Positions 54,167 to 61,982 of a stretch of DNA of 64,000 nt are shown piece after piece. The position numbers were made by a program, and so were the translations under genes. The DNA comes from Rhizobium sp. ZPR4 (GTDB taxonomy: Bacteria; Pseudomonadota; Alphaproteobacteria; Rhizobiales; Rhizobiaceae). Each line of letters starts with the position of its first letter. Within the stretch, counting starts at the first letter, position 1. The notes under the pieces were generated by a model, which was not told the DNA's origin, did no database searches, and saw only the letters and a list, made by a program, of their open reading frames with translations. The stretch lies in contig NZ_CP157967.1 of assembly GCF_040215725.1 (NCBI RefSeq), forward strand, positions 2,480,001 to 2,544,000, read 5' to 3'.

Positions 54167-55456
54167 ATGAAGGTGGGGAGCATGAAAAGAAATATATTGC
54201 CGGTACTCGCTCTGCTGTTCGGCACGCTATTCCTATTTACGGGCAACGGCCTGCACAGCCTGCTGCTGCCGGTGCGCGGCACGGCCGAAGGCTATGCGAC
54301 GACAACGCTCGGCCTGCTCGGCACCACCTGGGCGACTGGTTTCGTGCTTGGCTGCCTGACGGCCCCGAAGCTGGTCAGGCGCATCGGCCATGTCCGCGCT
54401 TTCTCGGGCTTCATCTCGGTCATCGCCATCATCGCGCTTTTGACAGGCATAGTCGTCGATGCGACCTGGTGGGTGGTGCTGCGTGCCGTGACCGGCTTCT
54501 GCACCGCCGGCACCTCGATGATCATCGAGAGCTGGCTCAACGAACGCGCCACCAATGAAAGCCGCGGCGCGATCTTCTCTCTCTATATCGGCATCACCCT
54601 CATCGGCGCCGTCGCCGGCCAGATGATGGTGCCCTTCGCCGATATCCACACGCCCATCCTCTTCATGATGTGCGGCATCTGCTATTGTGTCGCCATGCTG
54701 CCGACCACGCTATCGACGGCCGCATCCCCGCAGCCACTGAAGGCGGTCAGTCTCGACCTGAAGGCACTCTACCGCAATTCGCCGGTCGCCTCGATCGGCA
54801 TCCTGCTCGTCGGCATCGCCAATGGCGCATACGGCACGCTCGGGGCCGTCTTCGGTGCCAATGCGGGCCTTTCCGAAAGCGATATCGCGCTGATGATGAG
54901 CTTGACCATCTTTGCCGGCGCCGTCATGCAACTGCCGGCCGGTCGGCTATCCGATCGCATCGACCGCCGCTACGTGTTGGCCGGCATGGCCGCAATCGCG
55001 GCGATCGATGGCATTCTGCTCTTCCTTCTGAAGCCCGGCAGCCCCTTCTTCCTCATCGGCATGGTCGTCGTCTATGGCGCGGTCGCCAACACGCTCTATC
55101 CAATCGCCGTCGCCCATGCCAACGACTTCGCCGCGCCGGAGGATTTCGTCAAGGTGTCGGGCGGCCTGCTGCTGCTCTACGGCATCGGCACGATCATCGG
55201 CCCGACGCTGAGCGGCCCGGTCATGTCTTCCATCGGCCCCTACTCGCTGTTCTTCGTCACCGCCATCGCCCATGTGCTGATTACGTCCTATTCGATCTTC
55301 CGCAGCCGCCGCCGCGCGGCCAAGCCAGCGGGCGATCGCGATTCCTACACGACCATGCCCTCCGCCAATGCGCAGATGATCACGCCCGAGAGCATGGCGC
55401 TCGCGCGAAGCGAGACTTCAAAAAAGGACGATATAACTGTAAATTACGGCACCTGA
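54167..55456 (+). CDS. Major facilitator superfamily transporter (YcaD-like)
   Basis: The 429-residue protein has twelve membrane segments, with the loop-2/3 motif LTAPKLVRRIGHVRAFSGF, then RAVTGFCTAGTSMIIESWLNE and the mid loop GRLSDRIDRRYVLAGMAA. These match the YcaD/YfkF branch of MFS drug or metabolite exporters. ATG at 54167 has GGAG 4 bases upstream; a second Met at 54182 is possible. The C-terminal tail (about 390-429) is hydrophilic. Function of the transported compound is unknown. It is followed after 30 bases by the DUF1192 gene. Confidence 0.88.
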   Translation: MKVGSMKRNILPVLALLFGTLFLFTGNGLHSLLLPVRGTAEGYATTTLGLLGTTWATGFVLGCLTAPKLVRRIGHVRAFSGFISVIAIIALLTGIVVDATWWVVLRAVTGFCTAGTSMIIESWLNERATNESRGAIFSLYIGITLIGAVAGQMMVPFADIHTPILFMMCGICYCVAMLPTTLSTAASPQPLKAVSLDLKALYRNSPVASIGILLVGIANGAYGTLGAVFGANAGLSESDIALMMSLTIFAGAVMQLPAGRLSDRIDRRYVLAGMAAIAAIDGILLFLLKPGSPFFLIGMVVVYGAVANTLYPIAVAHANDFAAPEDFVKVSGGLLLLYGIGTIIGPTLSGPVMSSIGPYSLFFVTAIAHVLITSYSIFRSRRRAAKPAGDRDSYTTMPSANAQMITPESMALARSETSKKDDITVNYGT

Positions 55457-55486
55457 TCCCCTTGATAAGGGAAAGGAGGAGCCGAA

Positions 55487-55678
55487 ATGAGCATTTTCGA
55501 CGATGATCGTCCCAAGCAGCCGTCCGCCCACGAGATCGGCAGTGATCTGTCGCTGCTGTCGGTGGACGAGCTGAAAAGCCGCGTAGCATTGCTCCAGAGC
55601 GAGGTCGCCCGGCTGGAAGAGGAAATCGCCACCAAGGCCTCCGGCCGCAAGGCGGCGGATAGCCTTTTCCGCTTCTGA
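55487..55678 (+). CDS. DUF1192 small protein
   Basis: The 63-residue protein MSIFDDDRPKQPSAHEIGSD with LSLLSVDELKSRVALLQSEVARLEEEI is the DUF1192 family, a short coiled-coil-like protein typical of Rhizobiales. A strong AAGGAGGAG lies 6 bases before the ATG. It sits between an MFS gene and a candidate small RNA before rcdA. Its role is not known; the coiled-coil pattern suggests a protein partner. Confidence 0.87.
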   Translation: MSIFDDDRPKQPSAHEIGSDLSLLSVDELKSRVALLQSEVARLEEEIATKASGRKAADSLFRF

Positions 55679-55785
55679 AGCTCTGCGTCGGGACGCGTGG
55701 CCGCAGCACAAAATCTGTGCGGTGCAGTCCAGTATTAAGGCATGCTCAACTGAATATTAAGCTTTACGACATATTACTATGACCA

Positions 55786-55887
55786 TCCAGATTCGCTCTG
55801 GACTCAGACAGTTCCTCCACTTGGCGAATTGGTCTGATTTTTCTCCCTGTTTTACCTTGAGAGCCGCTTTTGCGGCTCTTCTTTTTT
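55786..55887 (+). ncRNA. Candidate small regulatory RNA upstream of rcdA
   Basis: A TACTAT -10-like box (55775-55780) precedes a compact array of about 100 bases. It contains the hairpin CCAGA-TTCGC-TCTGG (55787-55801) and a second stem, CAGAC (55805-55809) with GTCTG (55832-55836). The loop of the second stem exposes TTCCTCC (55812-55818). A CU-rich single-stranded TTCTCCCT follows (55841-55848), and then a perfect terminator at 55860-55886. Anti-Shine-Dalgarno loops and a T-rich tail are usual in Hfq-dependent alphaproteobacterial sRNAs. There is no ORF. No clear -35 is seen. The family name is not known to me. Confidence 0.6.
55860..55886 (+). terminator. Rho-independent terminator of the candidate sRNA
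   Basis: AGAGCCGC (55860-55867), loop TTTT, then GCGGCTCT (55872-55879), followed by TCTTTTTTG. It has no coding sequence within 180 bases upstream, so a noncoding transcript is the likeliest thing it ends. It could instead end a long DUF1192 message. Confidence 0.88.
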
Positions 55888-55922
55888 GTCCTGTATCACG
55901 GACCTCGCCGAAACTGTGGAGA

Positions 55923-55937
55923 TTAACCCTTTCTTAA
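55923..55937 (+). promoter_or_regulatory. CtrA box upstream of rcdA
   Basis: TTAA-CCCTTTC-TTAA matches TTAA-N7-TTAA exactly, 126 bases before the rcdA ATG at 56063. RcdA itself helps degrade CtrA in Caulobacter, so a feedback loop is possible. Binding is inferred from the motif. Confidence 0.6.
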
Positions 55938-56062
55938 GAATCGCCTTGCGAATTTCAGTTAAAACAACCATCTTAAAGTCATAAAAGCGGATGCCGAAAG
56001 CTCTTATGGACTTGACCGGCTTTTCCTGAACAAAAGTGTTGCGTGAAGCAGGGATTTATTCG

Positions 56063-56578
56063 ATGTCGGAACTTGGGTTGAACACGATCAGCTTTGCTGG
56101 CCACGCCGCATCATCGGCACAGTTCAGGGCACTCTATTCTGAAGGCATGTCGCTGGTCGAGGAAACCGCCGGCTATCTCGATGGCCAGGGCCGCGCTGCT
56201 TCCAAGGTTCTGCCGCGCATGGCCTCCGTACTCTACGCCGCAGAATCCATGCGGCTGACCACCCGCCTCATGCAGATGGCCTCTTGGCTGCTGCTGCAGC
56301 GCGCCGTCAACAACGGCGAAATGTCCCGCGATCAGGTCTTGGCCGAAAAGAACAAGGTCCGCCTCGACGGCTTCAACGTCGACCGCAACGCGCCGGGCTG
56401 GAACGATCTGCCGGAATCCTTCCGTGACCTCGTCGAGCGCTCGCTGCGCTTGCAGAATCGCGTCGCCATCCTCGACCGCGAGATCTACCGCCCGACGGAG
56501 GCCGCTATCGTTCCGGACAATCAGAACAGCGTCAAGGCGCAGCTGACCCTGCTGCAGACCGCATTCGGCGGCAGCTGA
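56063..56578 (+). CDS. rcdA: RcdA-like regulator of CtrA degradation (DUF1465)
   Basis: The 171-residue alpha-helical protein fits the DUF1465/RcdA family, with FRALYSEGMSLVEETAGYLDGQGR, SMRLTTRLMQMASWLLLQRAVNNGEM and SLRLQNRVAILDREIY. In Caulobacter, RcdA is an adaptor that helps ClpXP destroy the cell-cycle regulator CtrA. The preferred start at 56063 has GGAT 7 bases upstream; the frame reaches 56036. A CtrA box lies upstream at 55923. It is followed by a strong terminator. Confidence 0.9.
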   Translation: MSELGLNTISFAGHAASSAQFRALYSEGMSLVEETAGYLDGQGRAASKVLPRMASVLYAAESMRLTTRLMQMASWLLLQRAVNNGEMSRDQVLAEKNKVRLDGFNVDRNAPGWNDLPESFRDLVERSLRLQNRVAILDREIYRPTEAAIVPDNQNSVKAQLTLLQTAFGGS

Positions 56579-56603
56579 GCCTCAGACAATCCGCAATGAA
56601 TTT

Positions 56604-56639
56604 AAACCGGCCGCGCCTGACGTGGCCGGTTTTGTTTTG
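56604..56639 (+). terminator. Terminator after rcdA
   Basis: AAACCGGCC (56604-56612) pairs with GGCCGGTTT (56624-56632), and the inner GCG/CGT extends it; TTTGTTTT follows on the plus strand. It starts 26 bases past the rcdA stop. Confidence 0.85.
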
Positions 56640-56861
56640 GGCAATCATCTCATCATCCAGCCCTCGGAAAAGCCATGCGCAGAGTCAGGCCCTAAGTGGA
56701 AGCCGGGCGAAACTTGACGGATTCCGCGAAACGCCTGTAAAAAAGAGTGCCTGCCTCTCTTAAGGGATGGGCATGCCGATATCGAATATGCGTGGAGGAC
56801 CCAATGCGCCGACTCACTTCTCACGAAAATCAAATCCGAAATTCTGAGAAGATGATGAACC

Positions 56862-58799
56862 ATGCGCACATTGAATCTGGGCATCCTCGCCCATGTAGAC
56901 GCGGGCAAGACTAGCCTTACGGAACGACTCCTTTTCGACACCGGCATAATCGACAAACTCGGCAGCGTCGATGCCGGTAGCACACAGACCGACAGTCTCG
57001 CACTCGAAAGACAACGCGGCATCACCATCGCTGCGGCGGTGGTTTCCTTCACCATCGGCGATGTCGTGGTGAACCTCATCGATACGCCCGGCCATCCGGA
57101 CTTCATTGCCGAGATCGAACGGATTTTACAATTGCTCGATGCGGCTGTGGTTGTCGTATCGGCAGTCGAGGGCGTGCAGCCGCAGACCCGCGTGCTCGTT
57201 AAGGCATTGCGCCGCCTCGGCATACCCTTCCTGTTCTTTATCAATAAGATCGATCGCCTCGGCGCGCGTTACGATGAGGTTCTCGAAGATATTGCGTCCC
57301 AGCTGGCGGTTCGCCCCGTTGCGCTGTCGATCATCCGCGATGCCGGCAACAGGCTCGCCACGGTGGAAGCCGCCGATATCAAACGCGATCCCCATTTTTC
57401 GCGCCTCTGCGAAACACTTGCTGCGAATGACGAAGCATTGCTGGAAGACTATATTCTGGCTGCCGAGCGCCTGACACGGCAGAGGCTGGAACAAGCCCTT
57501 GTCGATCAGGTGGCGAAGTCTTTGATCCATCCGGCATTTGCCGGTGCGGCGACGCGGGGCCTTGGCATCCCCGCCCTGATCTCGGCGATCGAGACCCTGT
57601 TGCCCAGCCGGCAGCCCAACCCTGGTGGCCCGGTTTCCGGGACAATCTTCAAGATCGAGCGCGGATGGGGCGGCGAGAAGCTCGCCTATCTCCACCTGGC
57701 GTCGGGCACGATCGGCCTTCGCGACGATATCGAGACCCCGAACGGCCCGGCAAAGATCAGCAGCCTTCAGCTTTTCAGGGATGGGCGGGCGGGCAAGGTT
57801 ACACAGATCCACGCAGGGCAGATCGCCAAGGTCGGCGGGCTCACCAATGCCCGTATCGGCGATTGGGTCGGCACCGAACGCCCATCCGGCACGCTTCGCC
57901 ACTTCGCGCCGCCCACTCTGGAAACCCGCATCCGCTCGATGCACCCTTCGGAAAGCGCAGCGTTCTGGCTGGCTCTGACCCAACTCGCGGAGCAGGATCC
58001 GCTCATCAACCTGCGCACCAATGAGGAGACGGGCGACATATATGTCTCGCTCTACGGCGAAGTGCAGAAGGAGGTCATCCAGGCAACCCTTTCAACCGAG
58101 TTCGGCCTCGACATCGTCTTCGAAGAAAGCACTGTCATCCATGTAGAGAGGCTGGCTCAGACGGGAAGCGCGGTCGAACTGATATTCAAGGAGCCCAATC
58201 CGTTTCTCGCAACGGTCGGCTTGCGTGTCGAGCCGCGGTCGGAAGGCACCGGCAACAGCTTTACCCTGGAGGTGGATATCGGCCAGATGCCGGCAAGTTT
58301 CTATCGCGCGGTCGAGGAAGCAGTTTTCGAAACGCTCAAGGAAGGTCTCTTCGGCTGGCAGGTCATCGATTGCCATGTCGCCATGACGGCGGCGCGGCAG
58401 AGCTCGCCGGCGAGCACGGCGGTGGATTTCCGCAAGCTGACGCCGCTGGTACTCGCATCCGCGCTTTCGTCCGCACAGACGATCCTATGCGAGCCTATCG
58501 AGCATTTTCACATCGAGATACCGGCAACGGCTTTGGCCGGCGTGCACAGCTTGCTCGCCAAGGCCGGCGCATCGATGAGAAAAACGCAGATCGACGAAGG
58601 ATTGGCCCGGCTGGAAGGCACAGTGGCATCATCGATGATCCAGACCATCCAAAGGCAATTGCCGGGATTGTCGGCTGGGGCGGGCGTTCTGGATCACGCC
58701 TTCGATCATCACGCGCCGCTATCGGGTCCACACGATGTGCGGGAGCGCGCAGCAGCAAATCCGTTCGACCGTGCCGATTACCTGCGACGCATGCGATGA
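56862..58799 (+). CDS. Tet(M)/Tet(O)-like ribosome-protection GTPase of the EF-G family
   Basis: The 645-residue protein begins MRTLNLGILAHVDAGKTSLTE, with G1 AHVDAGKTS, RGITIAAAVVSF as G2, DTPGHPDF as G3 and NKIDRLGARYDEV as G4. EF-G-like domains II-V follow, ending near DHHAPLSGPHDVRERA. It is shorter than EF-G and has the Tet-type C-terminal layout, suggesting a ribosome-protection protein that releases tetracycline from the ribosome. Host rhizobia carry chromosomal relatives, so clinical-type resistance should not be assumed. It lies alone between rcdA and rpmE, a spot where other core genes would be adjacent. Confidence 0.9.
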   Translation: MRTLNLGILAHVDAGKTSLTERLLFDTGIIDKLGSVDAGSTQTDSLALERQRGITIAAAVVSFTIGDVVVNLIDTPGHPDFIAEIERILQLLDAAVVVVSAVEGVQPQTRVLVKALRRLGIPFLFFINKIDRLGARYDEVLEDIASQLAVRPVALSIIRDAGNRLATVEAADIKRDPHFSRLCETLAANDEALLEDYILAAERLTRQRLEQALVDQVAKSLIHPAFAGAATRGLGIPALISAIETLLPSRQPNPGGPVSGTIFKIERGWGGEKLAYLHLASGTIGLRDDIETPNGPAKISSLQLFRDGRAGKVTQIHAGQIAKVGGLTNARIGDWVGTERPSGTLRHFAPPTLETRIRSMHPSESAAFWLALTQLAEQDPLINLRTNEETGDIYVSLYGEVQKEVIQATLSTEFGLDIVFEESTVIHVERLAQTGSAVELIFKEPNPFLATVGLRVEPRSEGTGNSFTLEVDIGQMPASFYRAVEEAVFETLKEGLFGWQVIDCHVAMTAARQSSPASTAVDFRKLTPLVLASALSSAQTILCEPIEHFHIEIPATALAGVHSLLAKAGASMRKTQIDEGLARLEGTVASSMIQTIQRQLPGLSAGAGVLDHAFDHHAPLSGPHDVRERAAANPFDRADYLRRMR

Positions 58800-58828
58800 T
58801 CTGCCAAGTTACGCTTCGAACGCAAAAA

Positions 58829-58847
58829 AGCCCGGCGAAGCCGGGCT
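58829..58847. terminator. Convergent terminator between tetM-like gene and rpmE
   Basis: AGCCCGGC (58829-58836), loop GAA, then GCCGGGCT (58840-58847). On the minus strand a TTTTTTG run follows, serving rpmE; on the plus strand CTTTT follows. Confidence 0.88.
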
Positions 58848-58874
58848 CTTTTCAAACAGCAAATCGCAATGCGA

Positions 58875-59096
58875 TTAGATGCCGAGACCGCCGAAGCGCT
58901 TGTTGAACTTCGAAACGCGGCCGGCACGGTCCATCAGCTGCTGGTTGCCGCCGGTCCAAGCCGGATGGGACTTGGAGTCGATTTCGAGGTTCATGACAGC
59001 GCCTTCAGAACCCCAGGTCGAGCGGGTTTCATATTCGGTGCCGTCGGTCATGACTACCTTGATCGTGTGGTAGTCGGGATGAATGTTGGCCTTCAT
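58875..59096 (-). CDS. rpmE: Ribosomal protein bL31
   Basis: L31 is a small protein of the large ribosomal subunit. The 73-residue product starts [27 protein letters not shown] and ends [15 protein letters not shown], matching rhizobial L31. It lacks the Cys-x2-Cys zinc motif, so it is the zinc-independent form. The start at 59096 has GGAAG 6 bases upstream. It is divergent from the ABC exporter gene. Confidence 0.95.
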   Translation of the reverse strand: MKANIHPDYHTIKVVMTDGTEYETRSTWGSEGAVMNLEIDSKSHPAWTGGNQQLMDRAGRVSKFNKRFGGLGI

Positions 59097-59288
59097 AACA
59101 ATCTTCCTGTCATGCCAGGGTCCATTTGTCGCAAGCCATTGCGGCAACCGAACCGATTGAATAAATGAAGCCGCAGTCCGTTAAAGGCCACGGCTTCCAA
59201 TTAAGATGGCGTGCCTATACATGAAGGCAGCGGCGATAACAAGGGGCGAAACGTCAAGTCCCTTGCTGATATGGGGATTGGAGACGAC

Positions 59289-61091
59289 TTGTCAGAGACT
59301 GGCCAGGCTGAGGAAAAGAAAAACCGTTCAATCCGTCCTCTCGGACGACTGGCACCCTACCTCAGGCGATATCGGGGCATGGTGGCCGGTGCGATCATAT
59401 CACTCGTCATCGCTGCCGTGACTTCGCTTGCTCTGCCGGTCGCCGTCCGTCGCATGATTGATCACGGCTTCGATCAGGCCGACCGCGCTCTGATCGACAG
59501 CTATTTCGTCGCGATCATGATCATGGCCCTGCTGCTCGCCGCTGCGAGCGCGCTGCGCTATTACTTCGTCATCTCCATCGGCGAGCGCATCGTCTCCGAC
59601 ATGCGCCGCGAGGTCTTCGACCACGTGACGCGGCTGTCGCCCTCCTTCTTCGATGTCAACCAGTCGGGCGAGATCGTTTCGCGGCTGACGGCCGACACGA
59701 CTCAGATCAAGTCCGCGGTCGGCGCCACCGCGTCCGTCGCGCTGCGCAACCTCATCCTCTGTCTCGGCGCCGTGATCATGATGATCGTCACCAGCCCGAA
59801 GCTGTCGAGCATCGTGCTGATCGCGATCCCGATCATCGTGCTGCCGCTCGTCAGTTTTGGCCGTTCCGTGCGCAAGCGCTCGCGGGCCGCGCAGGAGACG
59901 CTGGCGCAAGCGTCAGCCTATGCCAACGAGACCATCGCGGCCAACCGCACTATTCAGGCCTATAATGGCGAAGATGCCGCCGCACAGCGCTATGGCAGTG
60001 CCGTCGAGGATGCCTATCAGGCAGCGCGCGCGGCAATCAGATCCCGCTCGCTGCTGACGGGCTTCGCAATCGCCATGGTCTTCGGCAGTATCGTCGCGGT
60101 TCTCTGGGTCGGCGCGCAGAATGTTCTTGCCGGTGCCATGTCGGCCGGCACGCTCGGCCAGTTTCTGCTCTATTCCGTCATCGCCGGCTCCTCGCTCGGC
60201 TCACTGTCCGAAGTATGGGGCGAGCTGTCCCAGGCTGCGGGTGCTGCCGACCGCCTGGGCGAGCTGCTTGCCGAAGTATCGCCGATCACCGCTCCCGCCA
60301 ATCCCCTGCCCTTGCCGCAGCCGCCGCAGGGCCGCGTGGAATTCTCCGATGTCCACTTCTTCTACCCGTCGCGACCAAACAGATCGGCACTGCATGGCCT
60401 CTCCTTCTCGGTAAAGCCAGGCGAAACCGTCGCAATCGTCGGGGCGTCGGGCGCCGGCAAGAGTACGATCTTTTCGTTGCTGCTGCGCTTCTACGATCCG
60501 CAGAAGGGCCACGTCGCCTTGGATGGCGTCGATGCCCGCGACGTGATGCCGGACGCCTTGCGCGAGCGCATCGCCATCGTGCCTCAGGACACCACGATTT
60601 TTGCCGCCTCGATCCATGACAACATCGCCTTCGGCCGCCCCGGCGCCTCCCGTGACGAAGTGCGCGCCGCCGCGATGGCCGCGCAGGCGGACGAATTCAT
60701 TTCGCGCCTGGAAGAAGGGTACGACACCCAGGTCGGCGAGCGTGGCGTCACCCTTTCCGGCGGCCAGCGCCAACGCATCGCCATTGCCCGCGCCATCCTG
60801 AAGAATGCGCCGATCCTCCTGCTCGACGAGGCAACATCGGCCCTCGATGCCGAGAGCGAGACCCTGGTGCAAAAGGCGTTGGAGGGCTTGATGGAGGCAC
60901 GCACGACCCTCGTCATCGCTCATCGTTTGGCAACCGTGCTCAAGGCCGACCGCATTCTGGTGCTGGATCAGGGCCGCATTGTCGAGGAAGGCACGCATCA
61001 AACCCTGATCCGCCACGGCGGCATCTACGCCAAGCTTGCGCGTCTGCAGTTCGACGCCGGCATCGAGGAACATATGCTCATCGCGAAATAG
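59289..61091 (+). CDS. ABC exporter, fused membrane and ATPase domains (MsbA-related)
   Basis: The 600-residue half-transporter has six membrane helices (about 35-320) and a C-terminal ATPase. The ATPase has Walker A GASGAGKST, the Q-loop VPQDTTIFA, signature LSGGQRQR, Walker B ILLLDEATSALD and the H-loop AHRLAT. It resembles the MsbA-related TIGR02204 exporters. The start is uncertain: TTG at 59289 has GGAG 5 bases upstream, while GTG at 59211 gives 626 residues with no clear ribosome-binding site. The cargo is unknown. Confidence 0.9.
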   Translation: MSETGQAEEKKNRSIRPLGRLAPYLRRYRGMVAGAIISLVIAAVTSLALPVAVRRMIDHGFDQADRALIDSYFVAIMIMALLLAAASALRYYFVISIGERIVSDMRREVFDHVTRLSPSFFDVNQSGEIVSRLTADTTQIKSAVGATASVALRNLILCLGAVIMMIVTSPKLSSIVLIAIPIIVLPLVSFGRSVRKRSRAAQETLAQASAYANETIAANRTIQAYNGEDAAAQRYGSAVEDAYQAARAAIRSRSLLTGFAIAMVFGSIVAVLWVGAQNVLAGAMSAGTLGQFLLYSVIAGSSLGSLSEVWGELSQAAGAADRLGELLAEVSPITAPANPLPLPQPPQGRVEFSDVHFFYPSRPNRSALHGLSFSVKPGETVAIVGASGAGKSTIFSLLLRFYDPQKGHVALDGVDARDVMPDALRERIAIVPQDTTIFAASIHDNIAFGRPGASRDEVRAAAMAAQADEFISRLEEGYDTQVGERGVTLSGGQRQRIAIARAILKNAPILLLDEATSALDAESETLVQKALEGLMEARTTLVIAHRLATVLKADRILVLDQGRIVEEGTHQTLIRHGGIYAKLARLQFDAGIEEHMLIAK

Positions 61092-61199
61092 CGATAACCG
61101 GGCAAGTCGTGCCGAATACAACCTTGTGGAAATAGTTTCAAAGTTGAGCTAGATTTTCAGCGTTATCCCGCGCTGACGCGATTCTAGGAGACGAGAACC

Positions 61200-61388
61200 A
61201 TGTATAAATTTGAAGTCTACAAGGACAAGGCCGGCGAGTTTCGCTTCCGCTTCAAGGCCTCGAACGGCGAAACCATGTTCGGTTCGGAAGGCTATAAGGC
61301 GAAGGCCTCGGCCCTGCATGCCATCGAGTCGATCAAGGCTCACGTCGGCGGTGCCGTCATCGACGACCAGACCATCGCCACCGCATAA
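61200..61388 (+). CDS. DUF1508 (YegP-like) small protein
   Basis: The 62-residue protein MYKFEVYKDKAGEFRFRFKAS with NGETMFGSEGYKAKASALHAIESIK is a single YegP/DUF1508 repeat. Members form small beta-sheet folds of unknown role, often stress-related. GGAGACGAG lies 9 bases before the ATG. It follows the ABC exporter by 108 bases and ends at a clear terminator. Confidence 0.92.
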   Translation: MYKFEVYKDKAGEFRFRFKASNGETMFGSEGYKAKASALHAIESIKAHVGGAVIDDQTIATA

Positions 61389-61422
61389 TACTTCGCGTCA
61401 CGTATTTGCTGCAAAGCCACTC

Positions 61423-61458
61423 ACGGCCGGCTGCCCATCGGGCACGCCGGCCGTTTTG
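61423..61458 (+). terminator. Terminator after DUF1508 gene
   Basis: ACGGCCGGC (61423-61431) pairs with GCCGGCCGT (61446-61454), with TGCCC/GGGCA extending the stem; TTTTG follows on the plus strand. Confidence 0.85.
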
Positions 61459-61637
61459 TCTTCTCGATAATAAATTTCAGAAAATACGATTACCTCTGTC
61501 GAAATCATCTCTGGCCAAGGCTCATTGTATCGAAGCGGCAGGACGTCGTTTCGCGGGCGGCGTTGCTCATTCTGGAATCAGGTCCACAATGATGCGTCGA
61601 CCGGCCTCCAGCCAACACAGCGAGTGGGAGTAGCTCC

Positions 61638-61976
61638 ATGCAATACGCTTTGATCATTCGAGAAGCACCCGAGGATTTCAAACGCCGTGAAGATCCCGCC
61701 TACAGGAACGGCTGGGTCGCTTACACCCAGGCCCTTGTGCAGGCCGGCATCATGACCGGCGGCGCCGGGCTGACCCCGCCCGAGACGGCAACCGTCATCC
61801 GCCGCCGCGGCGAAGACCATGATGTGCAGGACGGCCCCTTCCCCGAAGGCAAGGAACAGCTTGGCGGCTTCTATCTGATCGACGTGCCGGATCTCGATGC
61901 GGCGCTGGAATGGGCAGTGCGGGTTCCGATCTCGCAGCACGGCTCGGTCGAAGTCCGGCCGCGCCTGCAGATGTAA
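61638..61976 (+). CDS. DGPF-domain (YCII-related) protein
   Basis: The 112-residue protein MQYALIIREAPEDFKRR has the DGPF motif (DVQDGPFPEGKEQLGGFYLID), the hallmark of DGPF proteins encoded next to ECF42-type sigma factors. Its fold is a ferredoxin-like dimer; no reaction is assigned. It starts with GGGAG upstream and is followed by the sigma gene after 6 bases. TGTCGA at 61497-61502 is a possible -35 box of the ECF42 class, but no matching -10 was found. Confidence 0.9.
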   Translation: MQYALIIREAPEDFKRREDPAYRNGWVAYTQALVQAGIMTGGAGLTPPETATVIRRRGEDHDVQDGPFPEGKEQLGGFYLIDVPDLDAALEWAVRVPISQHGSVEVRPRLQM

Positions 61977-61982
61977 GCCTCG

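Noticed and set aside
58875..59096. Missing zinc Cys in L31 as a defect
   Set aside because: Cys-free L31 is a normal alternative form, common in this group.
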